Shown: positions 15,201 to 24,070 of the stretch, in pieces
Numbering within the stretch: position 1 is the stretch's first letter
Layout: every line of letters starts with the position of its first letter
The notes under the pieces: model-generated
What the model was told of the DNA's origin: nothing
Databases searched by the model: none
What the model saw: only the letters and a program-made list of their open reading frames with translations
Program-made: the position numbers and the translations under genes
Source of the DNA: Micromonospora kangleipakensis
GTDB lineage: Bacteria; Actinomycetota; Actinomycetes; Mycobacteriales; Micromonosporaceae
Assembly: GCF_004217615.1 (NCBI RefSeq)
Contig: NZ_SHLD01000001.1
Coordinates: 124,001-188,000, forward strand
Reading direction: 5' to 3'
DNA length: 64,000 nucleotides

Positions 15201-16418
15201 GTGGTGGACGGCGAGGACAGATCGACGGTTCGGCCCCTGCGACCGGCCGCACCGCCCGACGACCTCGGGCGCGCCCCGGAGTCCACACCGGTCCCCCGCC
15301 CCCGACGCTCCTGGCTGAGGTCCGCGAAGCCGGCCCCTGCCGGCGCGAAGCCCGAGCCCGTCGCCGCCACGCCGAAGCCCGCCGAGGGCGAGGTCATCAC
15401 CCCGCCCGAACCCGTTGACGCCGGGCCGCCGCCCGCCGAGCCGGTCCGGCGGCGTCGACGGGTGCCGTTCGCGGTGCGGGTGCCAGCACCCCGGCAGCTC
15501 GCCGTCGGCGCGGCCCGGGCCACCCGGGCCTGGTCCCGCCGCCCCAGCGGGCGAGCCACCCTGCCCGGGGTGTTCCTGCTCGCCCTGGTGGGCGCCACCG
15601 CGGCGGCGGGCGCGCTGCTGGTGCCGCAGACGGCCCGGCCGTCCCGCCCGGTGGCCGTGGACGCCACCGCGAGCGTCTCCGTCACCGGCGTACCCGAGGG
15701 GGGTGCGCTGCCCGGGGCGACCGGCACCGCCGTACCCCCGGGTCTGCCCGGCGCGACCGGACTGCCCGGCACGCTCTCGCCGGCGGGGACGCCGCTGCCC
15801 GGCGGGGGGCCCACCGGGCCGGTCGTCGGTCCGGCGCCGACCGGCCGGCCGGCGGACGCGCTGGCCGCCTGGGCCCAGCAGATGAGCGCCCGGACCGAGA
15901 TCCCGGCCGTGGCGATGCAGGCGTACGGCTACGCCGAGCTGGTGCTGGCCGAGACGCACCGCAGCTGCCAGCTCAGCTGGACCACCCTTGCCGCCATCGG
16001 GTACGTCGAGTCCGCGCACGGGTCGGCCAACGGCGCCACCCTCAAGTCGACCGGAAGGGCCGAGCCGGAGATCGTCGGCGACCCGCTGGACGGGCAGGGC
16101 GGCCGGTCCCGGATCCTCGACACCGACAAGGGTCAGCTCGACCGCGACACCGTCTACGACCGGGCGCTCGGCCCGATGCAGTTCATCCCCACCACCTGGC
16201 AGGAGATCGGCGCGGACGCGGACAACGACGGCCGCCGGGACCCGCACGACATCGACGACGCCGCCCTCGCCGCCGGCAACTACCTCTGCAAGGGCGGCCG
16301 GAACATGACCATTCCTGGTGACTGGTGGGGTGCCATCCTCTCCTATAACGATGTCCGGCGATACGCCCAGAATGTCTTCGATCGGGCAAACGAGTACGGA
16401 CGGCTCAGCCATACGTGA
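15201..16418 (+). CDS. Membrane-anchored lytic transglycosylase
   Basis: A protein of 405 residues. After a Pro-rich cytoplasmic N-terminus comes one membrane segment (TLPGVFLLALVGATAAAGAL, about residue 115-135), then a Gly/Pro linker. The C-terminal catalytic domain is of the SLT/Slt35 type: TTLAAIGYVESAHGSA with the catalytic Glu, ALGPMQFIPTTWQEIG, and a final DWWGAILSYNDVRRYAQNV. It should cleave peptidoglycan outside the membrane to make anhydro ends. GTG 15201 is preferred because GATACT lies 6 nt upstream (leaderless pattern); an in-frame ATG at 15183 gives 6 extra residues and overlaps that -10. DNDGRRDPHDIDDA resembles an EF-hand calcium loop. Confidence 0.85.
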   Translation: MVDGEDRSTVRPLRPAAPPDDLGRAPESTPVPRPRRSWLRSAKPAPAGAKPEPVAATPKPAEGEVITPPEPVDAGPPPAEPVRRRRRVPFAVRVPAPRQLAVGAARATRAWSRRPSGRATLPGVFLLALVGATAAAGALLVPQTARPSRPVAVDATASVSVTGVPEGGALPGATGTAVPPGLPGATGLPGTLSPAGTPLPGGGPTGPVVGPAPTGRPADALAAWAQQMSARTEIPAVAMQAYGYAELVLAETHRSCQLSWTTLAAIGYVESAHGSANGATLKSTGRAEPEIVGDPLDGQGGRSRILDTDKGQLDRDTVYDRALGPMQFIPTTWQEIGADADNDGRRDPHDIDDAALAAGNYLCKGGRNMTIPGDWWGAILSYNDVRRYAQNVFDRANEYGRLSHT

Positions 16419-16490
16419 AGTGATCGTCCGCGCACATTGGAGAACTGGACACTTCCCCCCGGCAGCCGTTGACGGCAAGCTAGACGGGTG

Positions 16491-17507
16491 ATGGTGCGCG
16501 AGTGGGACCCCAGGAACGCGTCGTCCGCCGAGATCGCGTCGCTGCTGGACACGCTGAACGCGGTCCTGGCGGCCGACCTCCCGCAGGATCCGCCCTGGCG
16601 GGAGAGTTCCCTGCGGGAATACCTCTCCGAGGTGATGCCCGGTGAACGGCGGATCTCCTGGGTCGCCCAGGCCGAGCCGGCCGCCGACGGCACCCCCGGG
16701 CGGATCCTCGGCCAGGTCCAGGTGCTGCTGCTCGGCGGGATCGGCGTGCTGGAGGTGCTGGTGCACCCGTCGGTCCGGCGCACCGGGCTGGGCCGCACCC
16801 TGGTCAAGCTGGCCGCCCGCCGGATCCGGGACGAGGGCTTCCAGTCGATCGGCGTCGAGGTCGTCGGGGACACCCCCGCGGTGGCCTTCTACGAGGCGCT
16901 CGGCTTCAACCGGGAGTACGTGGAGACCCGCAGCGTGCTCGACCTGGGCGCGGTGGACTGGCCGGCGCTGGCGGAGATGGCCACCGGCATCGGGGCCGGC
17001 TACCACCTGGAGTTCTGCCCGGGAGGCCCGCCGGACGACGTGATCGAGGCGTACGCGCGGGCCAAGGCGGAGGTGCGCGACGTCGACGACGGCGAGCTGC
17101 GCCCCAGCTCGTACGACCCGGAGCGGCTCCGGGACAGCCTCGACACGCTGCACCGCCGCGGCATGAAGCCGTACATCGTGCTGGCCATCCACGAGCAGAG
17201 CGGGGAGGTGGCCGGGCTGACCGAGGTGGTGGTGCCGGCCCAGCACCCCACCCGCGCCGACCAGTACGACACGATCGTGGTGCAGGACCACCGGGGCTAC
17301 GGCATCGACCGGGCGATCAAGGCCCGGATGCTGCTGGAGCTGCGCTCGGCCGAGCCGGAGCTGGTCGAGGTGCAGACCTGGAACGCCCAGGCCAACGAGG
17401 CGATGCTGAAGGTGAACGCCGAGCTGGGCTACCGGCCCGACCGGGACTGGTGCGAGTACGGTGTGGACGTCGCCGAGCTGGTGCATCGCCTCGACGCCCA
17501 CTCCTGA
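16491..17507 (+). CDS. GNAT-family N-acetyltransferase (tandem GNAT)
   Basis: A 338-residue protein with two GNAT folds, resembling mycothiol synthase-like proteins. The N-terminal one has the acetyl-CoA motif VHPSVRRTGLGRTLVKLAA and a typical AVAFYEALGFNREY. The C-terminal one is partly degenerate: VAGLTEVVVPAQHP, VVQDHRGYGIDRAIKARML and WNAQANEAMLKVNAELGY. Substrate is not evident; such tandem proteins act on thiols, antibiotics or small metabolites. The start is ambiguous among GTG 16488, ATG 16491 and GTG 16494; TAGACG lies 7 nt before GTG 16494, so a leaderless start there is possible. It stands alone between the transglycosylase and the nuclease gene. Confidence 0.8.
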   Translation: MVREWDPRNASSAEIASLLDTLNAVLAADLPQDPPWRESSLREYLSEVMPGERRISWVAQAEPAADGTPGRILGQVQVLLLGGIGVLEVLVHPSVRRTGLGRTLVKLAARRIRDEGFQSIGVEVVGDTPAVAFYEALGFNREYVETRSVLDLGAVDWPALAEMATGIGAGYHLEFCPGGPPDDVIEAYARAKAEVRDVDDGELRPSSYDPERLRDSLDTLHRRGMKPYIVLAIHEQSGEVAGLTEVVVPAQHPTRADQYDTIVVQDHRGYGIDRAIKARMLLELRSAEPELVEVQTWNAQANEAMLKVNAELGYRPDRDWCEYGVDVAELVHRLDAHS

Positions 17508-17601
17508 CGGATATTCACCAAACGGCCCACCGGGGGATGGACGGGGGACAGGAACGCCCCTTAACGTGCGTTAGTTCCCGTCCACCCATCGTGGAGGCCT
17601 C

Positions 17602-20600
17602 ATGCGCCCGCGCCGCACCTTAGCCGCGCTCGCGACCACCGCCGCCGTCTCCGTCACGGCCATCGGCGTCGCACCCCCCGCGGCCAGCGCCGCGCCCACC
17701 GACCTGTTCATCTCCGAGTACGTCGAGGGCTCGTCCAACAACAAGGCGATCGAGCTCTACAACGGCACCGGCGCCCCGGTCGACCTGACCGCCGCCGGTT
17801 ACCAGCTCCAGCTCTACTTCAACGGGGCCACCACCTCGACGAACGTCGCCCTGAGCGGCACGGTGGCCGCCGGTGACGCGTACGTCTTCGCCGCCTCCTC
17901 GGCCGCGCCGGCGATCCTCGCCCAGGCCGACCAGACGTACGGTGGCTCGCTGTTCAACGGCGACGACGCGATCGTGCTGCGCAAGGGCGGCGCGGTGGTC
18001 GACTCGATCGGCCAGGTCGGCGTCGACCCGGGCACCGAGTGGGGCACCGGGCTCACCAGCACCGCCGACAACACCCTGCGCCGGCTCCCCGCGGTGACCG
18101 CCGGCGACATCGACCCGTCGGACGCGTTCGACCCGGCCGCCCAGTGGGCCGGCTTCGCGACCGACGCCTTCGACGGCCTCGGCAGCCACTCCGTCGACAG
18201 TGGCGGCGGCCCGGTCGACCAGCCGGCCACGCTGACCTGCGGCGGCGCGCTCACCGTCGAGTCCGGCGCCACCGCGACCCGCGAGGTGAGCGCCACCGAC
18301 GCCGACGACACGGTCACCGACCTGGCGGTCACCGCGGTCAGCCCGAGCCCGACGAGCGGCTCGGTCAGCCGTACCGCCCTCACCCCGGCCGCCGGGGCCG
18401 GCGGCACCGCCACCGCCACGGTCACCGCCACCGGCCTGCCGGCCGGCTCGTACACGGTCACCGTGACCTCGACCGACGCCGAGGGCACCACCGCCACCTG
18501 CACGCTCACCGTGCAGGCCACCACCGTGCTGTCGGTGGGCGAGGTGCAGGGCCGCACCGGCGACGCCGAGAACGGCCGCACCGAGCGGTCGCCGCTCGCC
18601 CCGGCCAGCGGCAACGGCACCAGCTCCACCCTGTACGACGTGCGCGGCGTGATCACCCAGAAGTCGCTCACCCGCACCACCGCCGGGGCCGACCAGAACG
18701 GCTTCTACCTGCAGAGCCGCACGGGCACCGAGGACGGCGACCCGCTCAGCTCGGACGGCATCTTCGTCTTCACCGGCTCGTTCACCACGCTGATCGGCGG
18801 CTACGCGCCGACCGTCGGCGACGAGGTGGTGCTGCGTGGCCGGGTCTCCGAGTACTTCAACCAGACCCAGCTCTCCAGCGCCTCCCTGGTGCGCAAGCTC
18901 GACTCCGGCCTGGACGTCGACACGACCGTGCGGGTCGACGACGCGACGCCGCCGGCCGACGCGGCCGGCGCCGACCTGTTCTGGGAGCGGCACGAGGGCG
19001 CCCGGATGCGGGTCCGCCAGGGCAGCGGGGTCTCCGCCCCGCGGCACATCTACGCCTCCAGTGCCGACTCCGAGATCTACGTGGTGGACCGCGAGGACCC
19101 GATCATGAAGCGGACCGACCCGTACGCCCGCCGGGTGTTCCGGGACGCGCACCCGCTGGACGACATCCCCGGCCAGCTCTTCGACAACGGCAACAACCAG
19201 CGTGTCCTGCTGGGCGCGGGCGGGGTGAAGGCCACCGCCGGGGACTCCACCGCGCTGCTGCCGGAGGCCCGCACCTACGACACGCTGACCGAGGACGCCT
19301 ACGGCGCCATCTCGTACGCGTTCAGCAAGTACAGCGTCCAGCCCGAGCAGCTGACCCTCACCGGCGGCGCCGACCCGGCGGAGAACAACCCGCCGCAGCC
19401 GGCGAACCGGAACGCCGAGGTCGCGGTCGCCACCTACAACCTGGAGAACCTGTACGACTACCGGGACGACCCGTTCGACGGCTGCGACTTCGCCGGCAAC
19501 ACGGGCTGCACCGGGGTCACCCCGCCGTTCGACTACGTGCCGGCCAGCGAGGCCGCGTACGCCGAGAGGCTGGGCGTCGAGGCGCGGCAGATCGTCAACG
19601 CCCTGCACAGCCCCGACCTGGTGATGATCCAGGAGGCCGAGGACCAGGACATCTGCACGGTGACTGACGGCAAGCTGGCCTGCGGGACCACGAACGACGC
19701 CGACGGCGCGCCGGACACCGTTCAGGAGCTCGCGCTGGCCATCGCGGCCAACGGCGGTCCCGCCTACGCCGCCGCGTACGACCGGACCGGCGCGGACGCC
19801 CGGGGCATCACCTCGGCGTTCCTCTACCGCACCGACCGGCTGACGCTGGCCGAGGCGACCGCCACCGACCCGCTGCTGGGCACCGCCCCGACGGTGGACT
19901 ACCGCTCGGCGGGGCTGCCGGCCAACGCCGACGTGCAGAACCCGAAGGCACTCAACGCGGTGCTGCCGGCCGACGTCGACAGCTCCACCGGGGTGGACGG
20001 CGTGAACGTCTACACCCGAGCCCCGCAGCTCGGGAAGTTCACTTTGGCGGCGGCGCCCGGCTCGACCGAGCACTACACGCTCTGGGCGCTGAGCAACCAC
20101 TTCTCGTCCGGCCCGGACAGCCGGGTCGGGCAGCGGCGGGAGCAGGCCGCGTACGGCGCCGCGCTGGTCAAGGCCATCGAGGCGAGCGAACCGGACGCCC
20201 GGGTCATCTACGGCGGCGACCTGAACGTCTTCCCGCGCCCGGACGACCCGATCGCGACCGAGTCGAACCCGACCCCGTCGGACCAGCTCGGCCCGCTGTA
20301 CCAGGCCGGCATGCACAACCTCTGGGACGACCTGGTCGCGGACGTGCCGGTCGCGGCGTACTCGTACACCTTCAGCGGGCAGGCGCAGACGCTGGACAAC
20401 CTCTTCGTCAACGACAAGCTCCGCGGCGACCTGGTGCAGATCCGCTCGGCGCACATCAACGCCGACTACCCGACCGACACCGAGGGCCTCGGCGACCGGG
20501 GCGCCAGCGACCACGACCCGCAGGTGGCCCGGTTCCGCTCCCGCGCGTCGCTGACCGTGGCCGACGTGGCGGTGGCCGAGGGCGACAAGGGCGACACCGC

Positions 20601-20877
20601 CCTCGCGTTCACGGTGACGGTGTCCCGGCCGCTCTCCGAGCCGGCGCTGATCTGCGCCACCACGTACGGCACCACCGCCCAGGCCGGCTCGGACTACGAC
20701 CCGTACGTCGGCTGCCGCACCCTGGCGGCCGGGCAGACGTCGATCGCCTTCCCGGTGACCGTCCGAGGTGACCGGAAGGTCGAGGCGGACGAGCAGCTGA
20801 AGCTCTTCGTGACGGGCGTGCCGGGCCTCCAGCTCGCCGACCCGGTCGCCGTCGGCACCATCACCAACGACGACTGA
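17602..20877 (+). CDS. Secreted ExeM/NucH-type endonuclease with LTD and Calx-beta domains
   Basis: A 1091-residue exported protein (signal peptide ending PPAASAAP). The order is a lamin-tail domain at about 30-165 (LFISEYVEGSSNNKAIELYN), an Ig-like Pro/Thr-rich segment, an OB-like region typical of ExeM (SVGEVQGRTGD to VVLRGRVSEYFN), the endonuclease/exonuclease/phosphatase domain at about 610-975, and a Calx-beta domain at the end (LTVADVAVAEGDKGDTALAF). Catalytic motifs are ATYNLENLYDY, VMIQEAEDQD, LSNHFSSG, YGGDLNVFP and GASDHDPQ. It should degrade extracellular DNA or RNA. ATG 17602 is preceded by GTGGAGG. No LPXTG anchor was seen. A strong terminator follows. Confidence 0.9.
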   Translation: MRPRRTLAALATTAAVSVTAIGVAPPAASAAPTDLFISEYVEGSSNNKAIELYNGTGAPVDLTAAGYQLQLYFNGATTSTNVALSGTVAAGDAYVFAASSAAPAILAQADQTYGGSLFNGDDAIVLRKGGAVVDSIGQVGVDPGTEWGTGLTSTADNTLRRLPAVTAGDIDPSDAFDPAAQWAGFATDAFDGLGSHSVDSGGGPVDQPATLTCGGALTVESGATATREVSATDADDTVTDLAVTAVSPSPTSGSVSRTALTPAAGAGGTATATVTATGLPAGSYTVTVTSTDAEGTTATCTLTVQATTVLSVGEVQGRTGDAENGRTERSPLAPASGNGTSSTLYDVRGVITQKSLTRTTAGADQNGFYLQSRTGTEDGDPLSSDGIFVFTGSFTTLIGGYAPTVGDEVVLRGRVSEYFNQTQLSSASLVRKLDSGLDVDTTVRVDDATPPADAAGADLFWERHEGARMRVRQGSGVSAPRHIYASSADSEIYVVDREDPIMKRTDPYARRVFRDAHPLDDIPGQLFDNGNNQRVLLGAGGVKATAGDSTALLPEARTYDTLTEDAYGAISYAFSKYSVQPEQLTLTGGADPAENNPPQPANRNAEVAVATYNLENLYDYRDDPFDGCDFAGNTGCTGVTPPFDYVPASEAAYAERLGVEARQIVNALHSPDLVMIQEAEDQDICTVTDGKLACGTTNDADGAPDTVQELALAIAANGGPAYAAAYDRTGADARGITSAFLYRTDRLTLAEATATDPLLGTAPTVDYRSAGLPANADVQNPKALNAVLPADVDSSTGVDGVNVYTRAPQLGKFTLAAAPGSTEHYTLWALSNHFSSGPDSRVGQRREQAAYGAALVKAIEASEPDARVIYGGDLNVFPRPDDPIATESNPTPSDQLGPLYQAGMHNLWDDLVADVPVAAYSYTFSGQAQTLDNLFVNDKLRGDLVQIRSAHINADYPTDTEGLGDRGASDHDPQVARFRSRASLTVADVAVAEGDKGDTALAFTVTVSRPLSEPALICATTYGTTAQAGSDYDPYVGCRTLAAGQTSIAFPVTVRGDRKVEADEQLKLFVTGVPGLQLADPVAVGTITNDD

Positions 20878-20894
20878 CCGTTGCGCCCCGAGGC

Positions 20895-20930
20895 GGCCCG
20901 TCGTCCAGCTCACCAGCTGGACGACGGGCC
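20895..20930 (+). terminator. Strong hairpin after the nuclease gene
   Basis: GGCCCGTCGTCCAGCT and AGCTGGACGACGGGCC pair perfectly over 16 bp with a 4-nt loop (CACC), followed by GTTTC. It lies 17 bp after the stop codon and could also stop minus-strand transcripts from the XRE remnant. Confidence 0.8.
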
Positions 20931-20940
20931 GTTTCAGTAC

Positions 20941-21195
20941 GTCCACCGCCGTCGCGGGTGTCGTCCCAGTCCTCCATCGGCTGGACCACCCGGCCCTCCT
21001 GGTCGACCACGACGAGGTAGAGGCCCGTCGCCCCCAGCAGCCGTTCGAGCACCTGGAGACTGGGCGTCATCCCGCCGGCCTCGACCCTGCCCACGGCTGA
21101 CGGCGCCACCTTGGCGAACCGGGCCATCTGCCGCTGTCCGAGCCCGGCGAGGCGACGGGCCTGCCGGACCAGCCCGGCGATCGGGACACGACCGA
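20941..21195 (-). pseudogene. XRE-type regulator remnant
   Basis: The minus-strand frame reads GLVRQARRLAGLGQRQMARF, AKVAPSAVGRVEAGGMTPSL, QVLERLLGATGLYLVVVDQE and VQPMEDWDDTRDGGGR. This is a clear XRE helix-turn-helix with the C-terminal strand seen in actinobacterial XRE proteins. No ATG or GTG with a ribosome binding site precedes the HTH in frame; the first ATG is inside helix 2. On the other side the frame runs straight into the nuclease terminator instead of the expected tail. It therefore looks truncated at both ends. An alternative is a functional short protein from a weak start. Confidence 0.5.
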
Positions 21196-21318
21196 TGGGC
21201 AGCAGAGCAAAGGACGGGACACTACTGGTCGTGGACGCAGGCCACCGGTCAGTGTGAGGGCATCCTCGCTCGGCGTTGGCCGCCGGCCGCGTCGAGTGCC
21301 AGGAATGAGGGCGAACGG

Positions 21319-21900
21319 ATGGAACACCCGGCCGGGGTCGGGCGTGTACCTGGCATGGGAAGCCACCCGGCAGCGCCGGCCAGTGTCGTGGAAGAGCTGA
21401 CGCCTGACCGCGCGGGGCCGGCCGGTGCCGGGGCCGAGCTGCCGTTCGAGCAGTTCTACCGGGACCACGTGGACCGGATCCACCGGGCGCTCGCGCTGGC
21501 CGTCGGAAACCCGGCCGTGGCGCGGGAGGCCGCCGACGAGGCCATGGCCCGGGCGTACGCGCGCTGGGACCGGGTCCGGAAGCTCGACAACCCGGCCGGC
21601 TGGGTGTTCCGGGTCGGGCTCAACTGGGCCACCTCGTGGTGGCGGAAGGTCCGGCGGGAACGGCCACCGGCGGACGACTGGCAGGCAGCGGTGGCGGCGC
21701 CCGACCCGGCCGGCCTGGCCGCCCGGTCGGCCCTGGAGCTTCTGCCCGTCGGCCAGCGCACGGTGATCGTCTGCCGGGTCCTGCTGGACCTCTCCACGGC
21801 GGAGACCGCCGCCGTGCTGAACCTGACCGAGGGCACGGTCCGCAGCCGGCTCTCCCGTGGCCTGGCCGGCCTGCGCGCGGCGCTGAACGAGAAGGAGTGA
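21319..21900 (+). CDS. ECF sigma factor, SigE-like subgroup
   Basis: A 193-residue RNA polymerase sigma factor. A 35-residue polar N-terminus precedes region 2 (FEQFYRDHVDRIHRALALAV, DEAMARAYARWDRV, NPAGWVFRVGLNWATSWWRK). Region 4 is SALELLPVGQRTVIVCRVLL then TAAVLNLTEGTVRSRLSRGL. It would direct RNA polymerase to a small regulon in response to a signal passed by the next gene. ATG 21319 follows GAGGGCG; ATG 21355 is an alternative. The downstream gene begins 2 bp after the stop, so the pair is an operon and probably a sigma/antagonist module. Confidence 0.85.
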   Translation: MEHPAGVGRVPGMGSHPAAPASVVEELTPDRAGPAGAGAELPFEQFYRDHVDRIHRALALAVGNPAVAREAADEAMARAYARWDRVRKLDNPAGWVFRVGLNWATSWWRKVRRERPPADDWQAAVAAPDPAGLAARSALELLPVGQRTVIVCRVLLDLSTAETAAVLNLTEGTVRSRLSRGLAGLRAALNEKE

Positions 21901-21902
21901 CC

Positions 21903-23075
21903 GTGGACGTCGTACCCGAGGACCTGGCCGACCTGGTCCACCGCGCCGCGCGCACCACCCCGCCGCACGCGGCGGACCTGGCGACCGTACGCGGACGGGC
22001 CCGTGCCCGGCGTCGTCGGCGGGCCGCGGCGACCGCGGGCGGCCTGGCGGTGCTGGTCGCCCTCACCGGCGGAGCCGTCCTGCTGTTCACCGGCAACGAC
22101 CGGGCGGCCGCTCCGGTGTCCGCGCCGTCGATCCCGCCGACCAGCGCCGGCCCCGCCACGCCGACCCCACCTCCCGTGCCGGCGCAGCGGCTCATCATCG
22201 CCGGAGGCGGCGGCAGTGCCGAGCCGCTAAACGGCGGGCCCGAGATCGGGCTGGTCGGCGGCGTCGCGGACGAGATGATGGCCGACGGCTCGGTGGTCCG
22301 GCACCGGGTCCCCGCCGGGTGGGAGGAGACCGTGGCCCTGCCCGACGGGCGGCTGGTCGGCCTCAAGCTGACCGACCTCATGCCCGGTGTGCAGCGCAGG
22401 GACGGCCCGAACGTGGCGGGCCTGTCCATGAGACTCATGGTGCTGGGCGCGGACGGTCGGGTCGAACGCAGCCGGGAGGTCAGGGTCAAGGGTCAGCGCC
22501 TCGAGCTCGTCGGCGCCGACGAGCGGTACGCCTACCTCGTCCGCGACGACGTGGGACTGGTGGCCCACGAGCTGGTCACCGGCCGGGAGAAGACCCTGAT
22601 CCGCGCCTCGAAGGTCCGCGCCGACCTGCTGTTCGGCGCCGAGGACGTGGCGGAGGGCCTGGTGGTGGCGGTGAGCGGCGAGCCCTCCCTGGAGCGGTGT
22701 CAGGTCGACGTGCTCCGGCTGGCGGGCGGGAGCCGGCGGGCCCGCCTCGTGGTCGGCGGCGACTGCGCGCAGTCGATCCGGCTCTCCCCGGACGGCAGCC
22801 TCGTCGCGGTCCCCTACGTCCGCTCGAACGGTCCGGATCGGCACCGCCGGGAATACCGGGTGGCGATCCTGGACACCGCCACCGGGCAGCGCCGGGCCGA
22901 TCAGTTCGTCGGCAACGCTGCCATCGTCAACGGCCTCACGGCGGGCGGCACCTGGGGCACCGCCTGGGCCGACGCCACGACCCTCCGCCTGGTCTGGGCT
23001 CAGCTGCCCGAGCAGGTCCGCAAGGTCTACTCCGTGGCCGAGGTGGCCCGGGTGGTGACAGTCAGCGCTCAGTAG
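21903..23075 (+). CDS. Single-pass membrane protein, putative anti-sigma partner
   Basis: A 390-residue protein. The cytoplasmic N-terminus (about 45 residues, [20 protein letters not shown]) is followed by an Arg-rich stop, one membrane segment ([18 protein letters not shown]), a Pro/Thr linker and a large extracytoplasmic domain with repeated beta-strand units, for example [19 protein letters not shown] and [19 protein letters not shown], resembling TolB/WD40 propeller blades. No zinc-binding anti-sigma motif (HxxxCxxC) is present. GTG 21903 overlaps a good GAAGGAG site in the sigma gene's end. Topology and coupling make it a likely regulator of the sigma factor. Its 3' end overlaps hemB by 7 bp convergently. 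Confidence 0.7.
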   Translation: MDVVPEDLADLVHRAARTTPPHAADLATVRGRARARRRRRAAATAGGLAVLVALTGGAVLLFTGNDRAAAPVSAPSIPPTSAGPATPTPPPVPAQRLIIAGGGGSAEPLNGGPEIGLVGGVADEMMADGSVVRHRVPAGWEETVALPDGRLVGLKLTDLMPGVQRRDGPNVAGLSMRLMVLGADGRVERSREVRVKGQRLELVGADERYAYLVRDDVGLVAHELVTGREKTLIRASKVRADLLFGAEDVAEGLVVAVSGEPSLERCQVDVLRLAGGSRRARLVVGGDCAQSIRLSPDGSLVAVPYVRSNGPDRHRREYRVAILDTATGQRRADQFVGNAAIVNGLTAGGTWGTAWADATTLRLVWAQLPEQVRKVYSVAEVARVVTVSAQ

Positions 23076-24052
23076 CGCTGGTGGAGCAGCTGGGCGGCCT
23101 CGACCGCCCAGTAGGTGAGGATGATCTGCGCGCCGGCTCGCCGGATCGAGGTGAGCGTCTCCAGCATCACCCGCTCCCGGTCGATCCAGCCGTTCGCGGC
23201 GGCCGCCTCGACCATCGCGTACTCGCCGGAGACCTGGTAGGCGGCGACCGGGACGTCCACCGCGGCCCGGACCGCCGCCACCACGTCGAGGTAGGGCAGC
23301 GCCGGCTTGACCATCACCATGTCGGCGCCCTCGGCGACGTCCAGCGCCACCTCGCGCAGCGACTCCCGCAGGTTCGCCGGGTCCTGCTGGTAGGTGCGCC
23401 GGTCGCCCTCCAGGGCCGACTCCACCGCGTCCCGGAAGGGGCCGTAGAAGGCGGAGGCGTACTTCACCGCGTACGCCAGCACGGCCACGTCCTGGTGACC
23501 GGCGGCGTCCAGGGCCCGGCGGACCACGCCGACCTGGCCGTCCATCATCCCGGACGGCCCGACCATGTGGACGCCCGCGGCGGCCTGGGCCACCGCCATC
23601 TCGGCGTACGCCCGCAGGGTGGCGTCGTTGTCGACGTCGCCGTCCGGGGTGAGCAGACCGCAGTGCCCGTGCGAGGTGAACTCGTCCAGGCAGAGGTCGC
23701 TCATCACGACCGTGGCGTCGCCGACCTCGGCGACCACGTCCCGGATCGCCACGTTGAGGATGCCGTTCGGGTCGGTGCCGCCGGAGCCGGTGGCGTCCCG
23801 CTCGGCCGGCACTCCGAAGAGCATGATCCCGCCGACCCCGGCCTGGACCGCCTCGACGGCGGCCTTGCGCAGCGAGTCCCGGGAGTGCTGGAGCACCCCC
23901 GGGAGCGACGCGATCTGCCGCGGCTCGGTCAGCCCCTCCTTGACGAACATCGGCACGACCAGCTCGGCCGGGTCGACGCGGGTCTCGGAGACCAGCCGCC
24001 GCACCGCCGCGTTACGGCGCAGCCGGCGGGGCCGGATGTCGGGGTACGACAT
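23069..24052 (-). CDS. hemB: Delta-aminolevulinic acid dehydratase (porphobilinogen synthase)
   Basis: A 327-residue TIM-barrel enzyme that joins two 5-aminolevulinate molecules into porphobilinogen. The metal region reads [15 protein letters not shown]. One Schiff-base Lys lies in [14 protein letters not shown]; the other active-site region is [28 protein letters not shown] is also diagnostic. The first Cys of the three-Cys zinc site is retained but the second is Asp, the variant suggesting a magnesium-dependent rather than fully zinc-dependent enzyme. It is the last gene of rex-hemA-hemC-hemD-hemB, 18 bp after hemD. Start ATG 24052 gives the family N-terminus [12 protein letters not shown]. 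Confidence 0.97.
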   Translation of the reverse strand: MSYPDIRPRRLRRNAAVRRLVSETRVDPAELVVPMFVKEGLTEPRQIASLPGVLQHSRDSLRKAAVEAVQAGVGGIMLFGVPAERDATGSGGTDPNGILNVAIRDVVAEVGDATVVMSDLCLDEFTSHGHCGLLTPDGDVDNDATLRAYAEMAVAQAAAGVHMVGPSGMMDGQVGVVRRALDAAGHQDVAVLAYAVKYASAFYGPFRDAVESALEGDRRTYQQDPANLRESLREVALDVAEGADMVMVKPALPYLDVVAAVRAAVDVPVAAYQVSGEYAMVEAAAANGWIDRERVMLETLTSIRRAGAQIILTYWAVEAAQLLHQRY

Positions 24053-24070
24053 GGGGAGCCTCCCTAGCGA

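Noticed and set aside
14874..17501. 875-residue minus-strand frame
   Set aside because: It spans the FmdB, transglycosylase and GNAT genes in the wrong frame or strand; no motif content.
17620..20946. 1108-residue open frame antisense to the nuclease gene
   Set aside because: It is a GC-codon-bias shadow: no domain, no start signals, repetitive Arg/Gly/Val composition, and the opposite strand has a complete multi-domain secreted nuclease.
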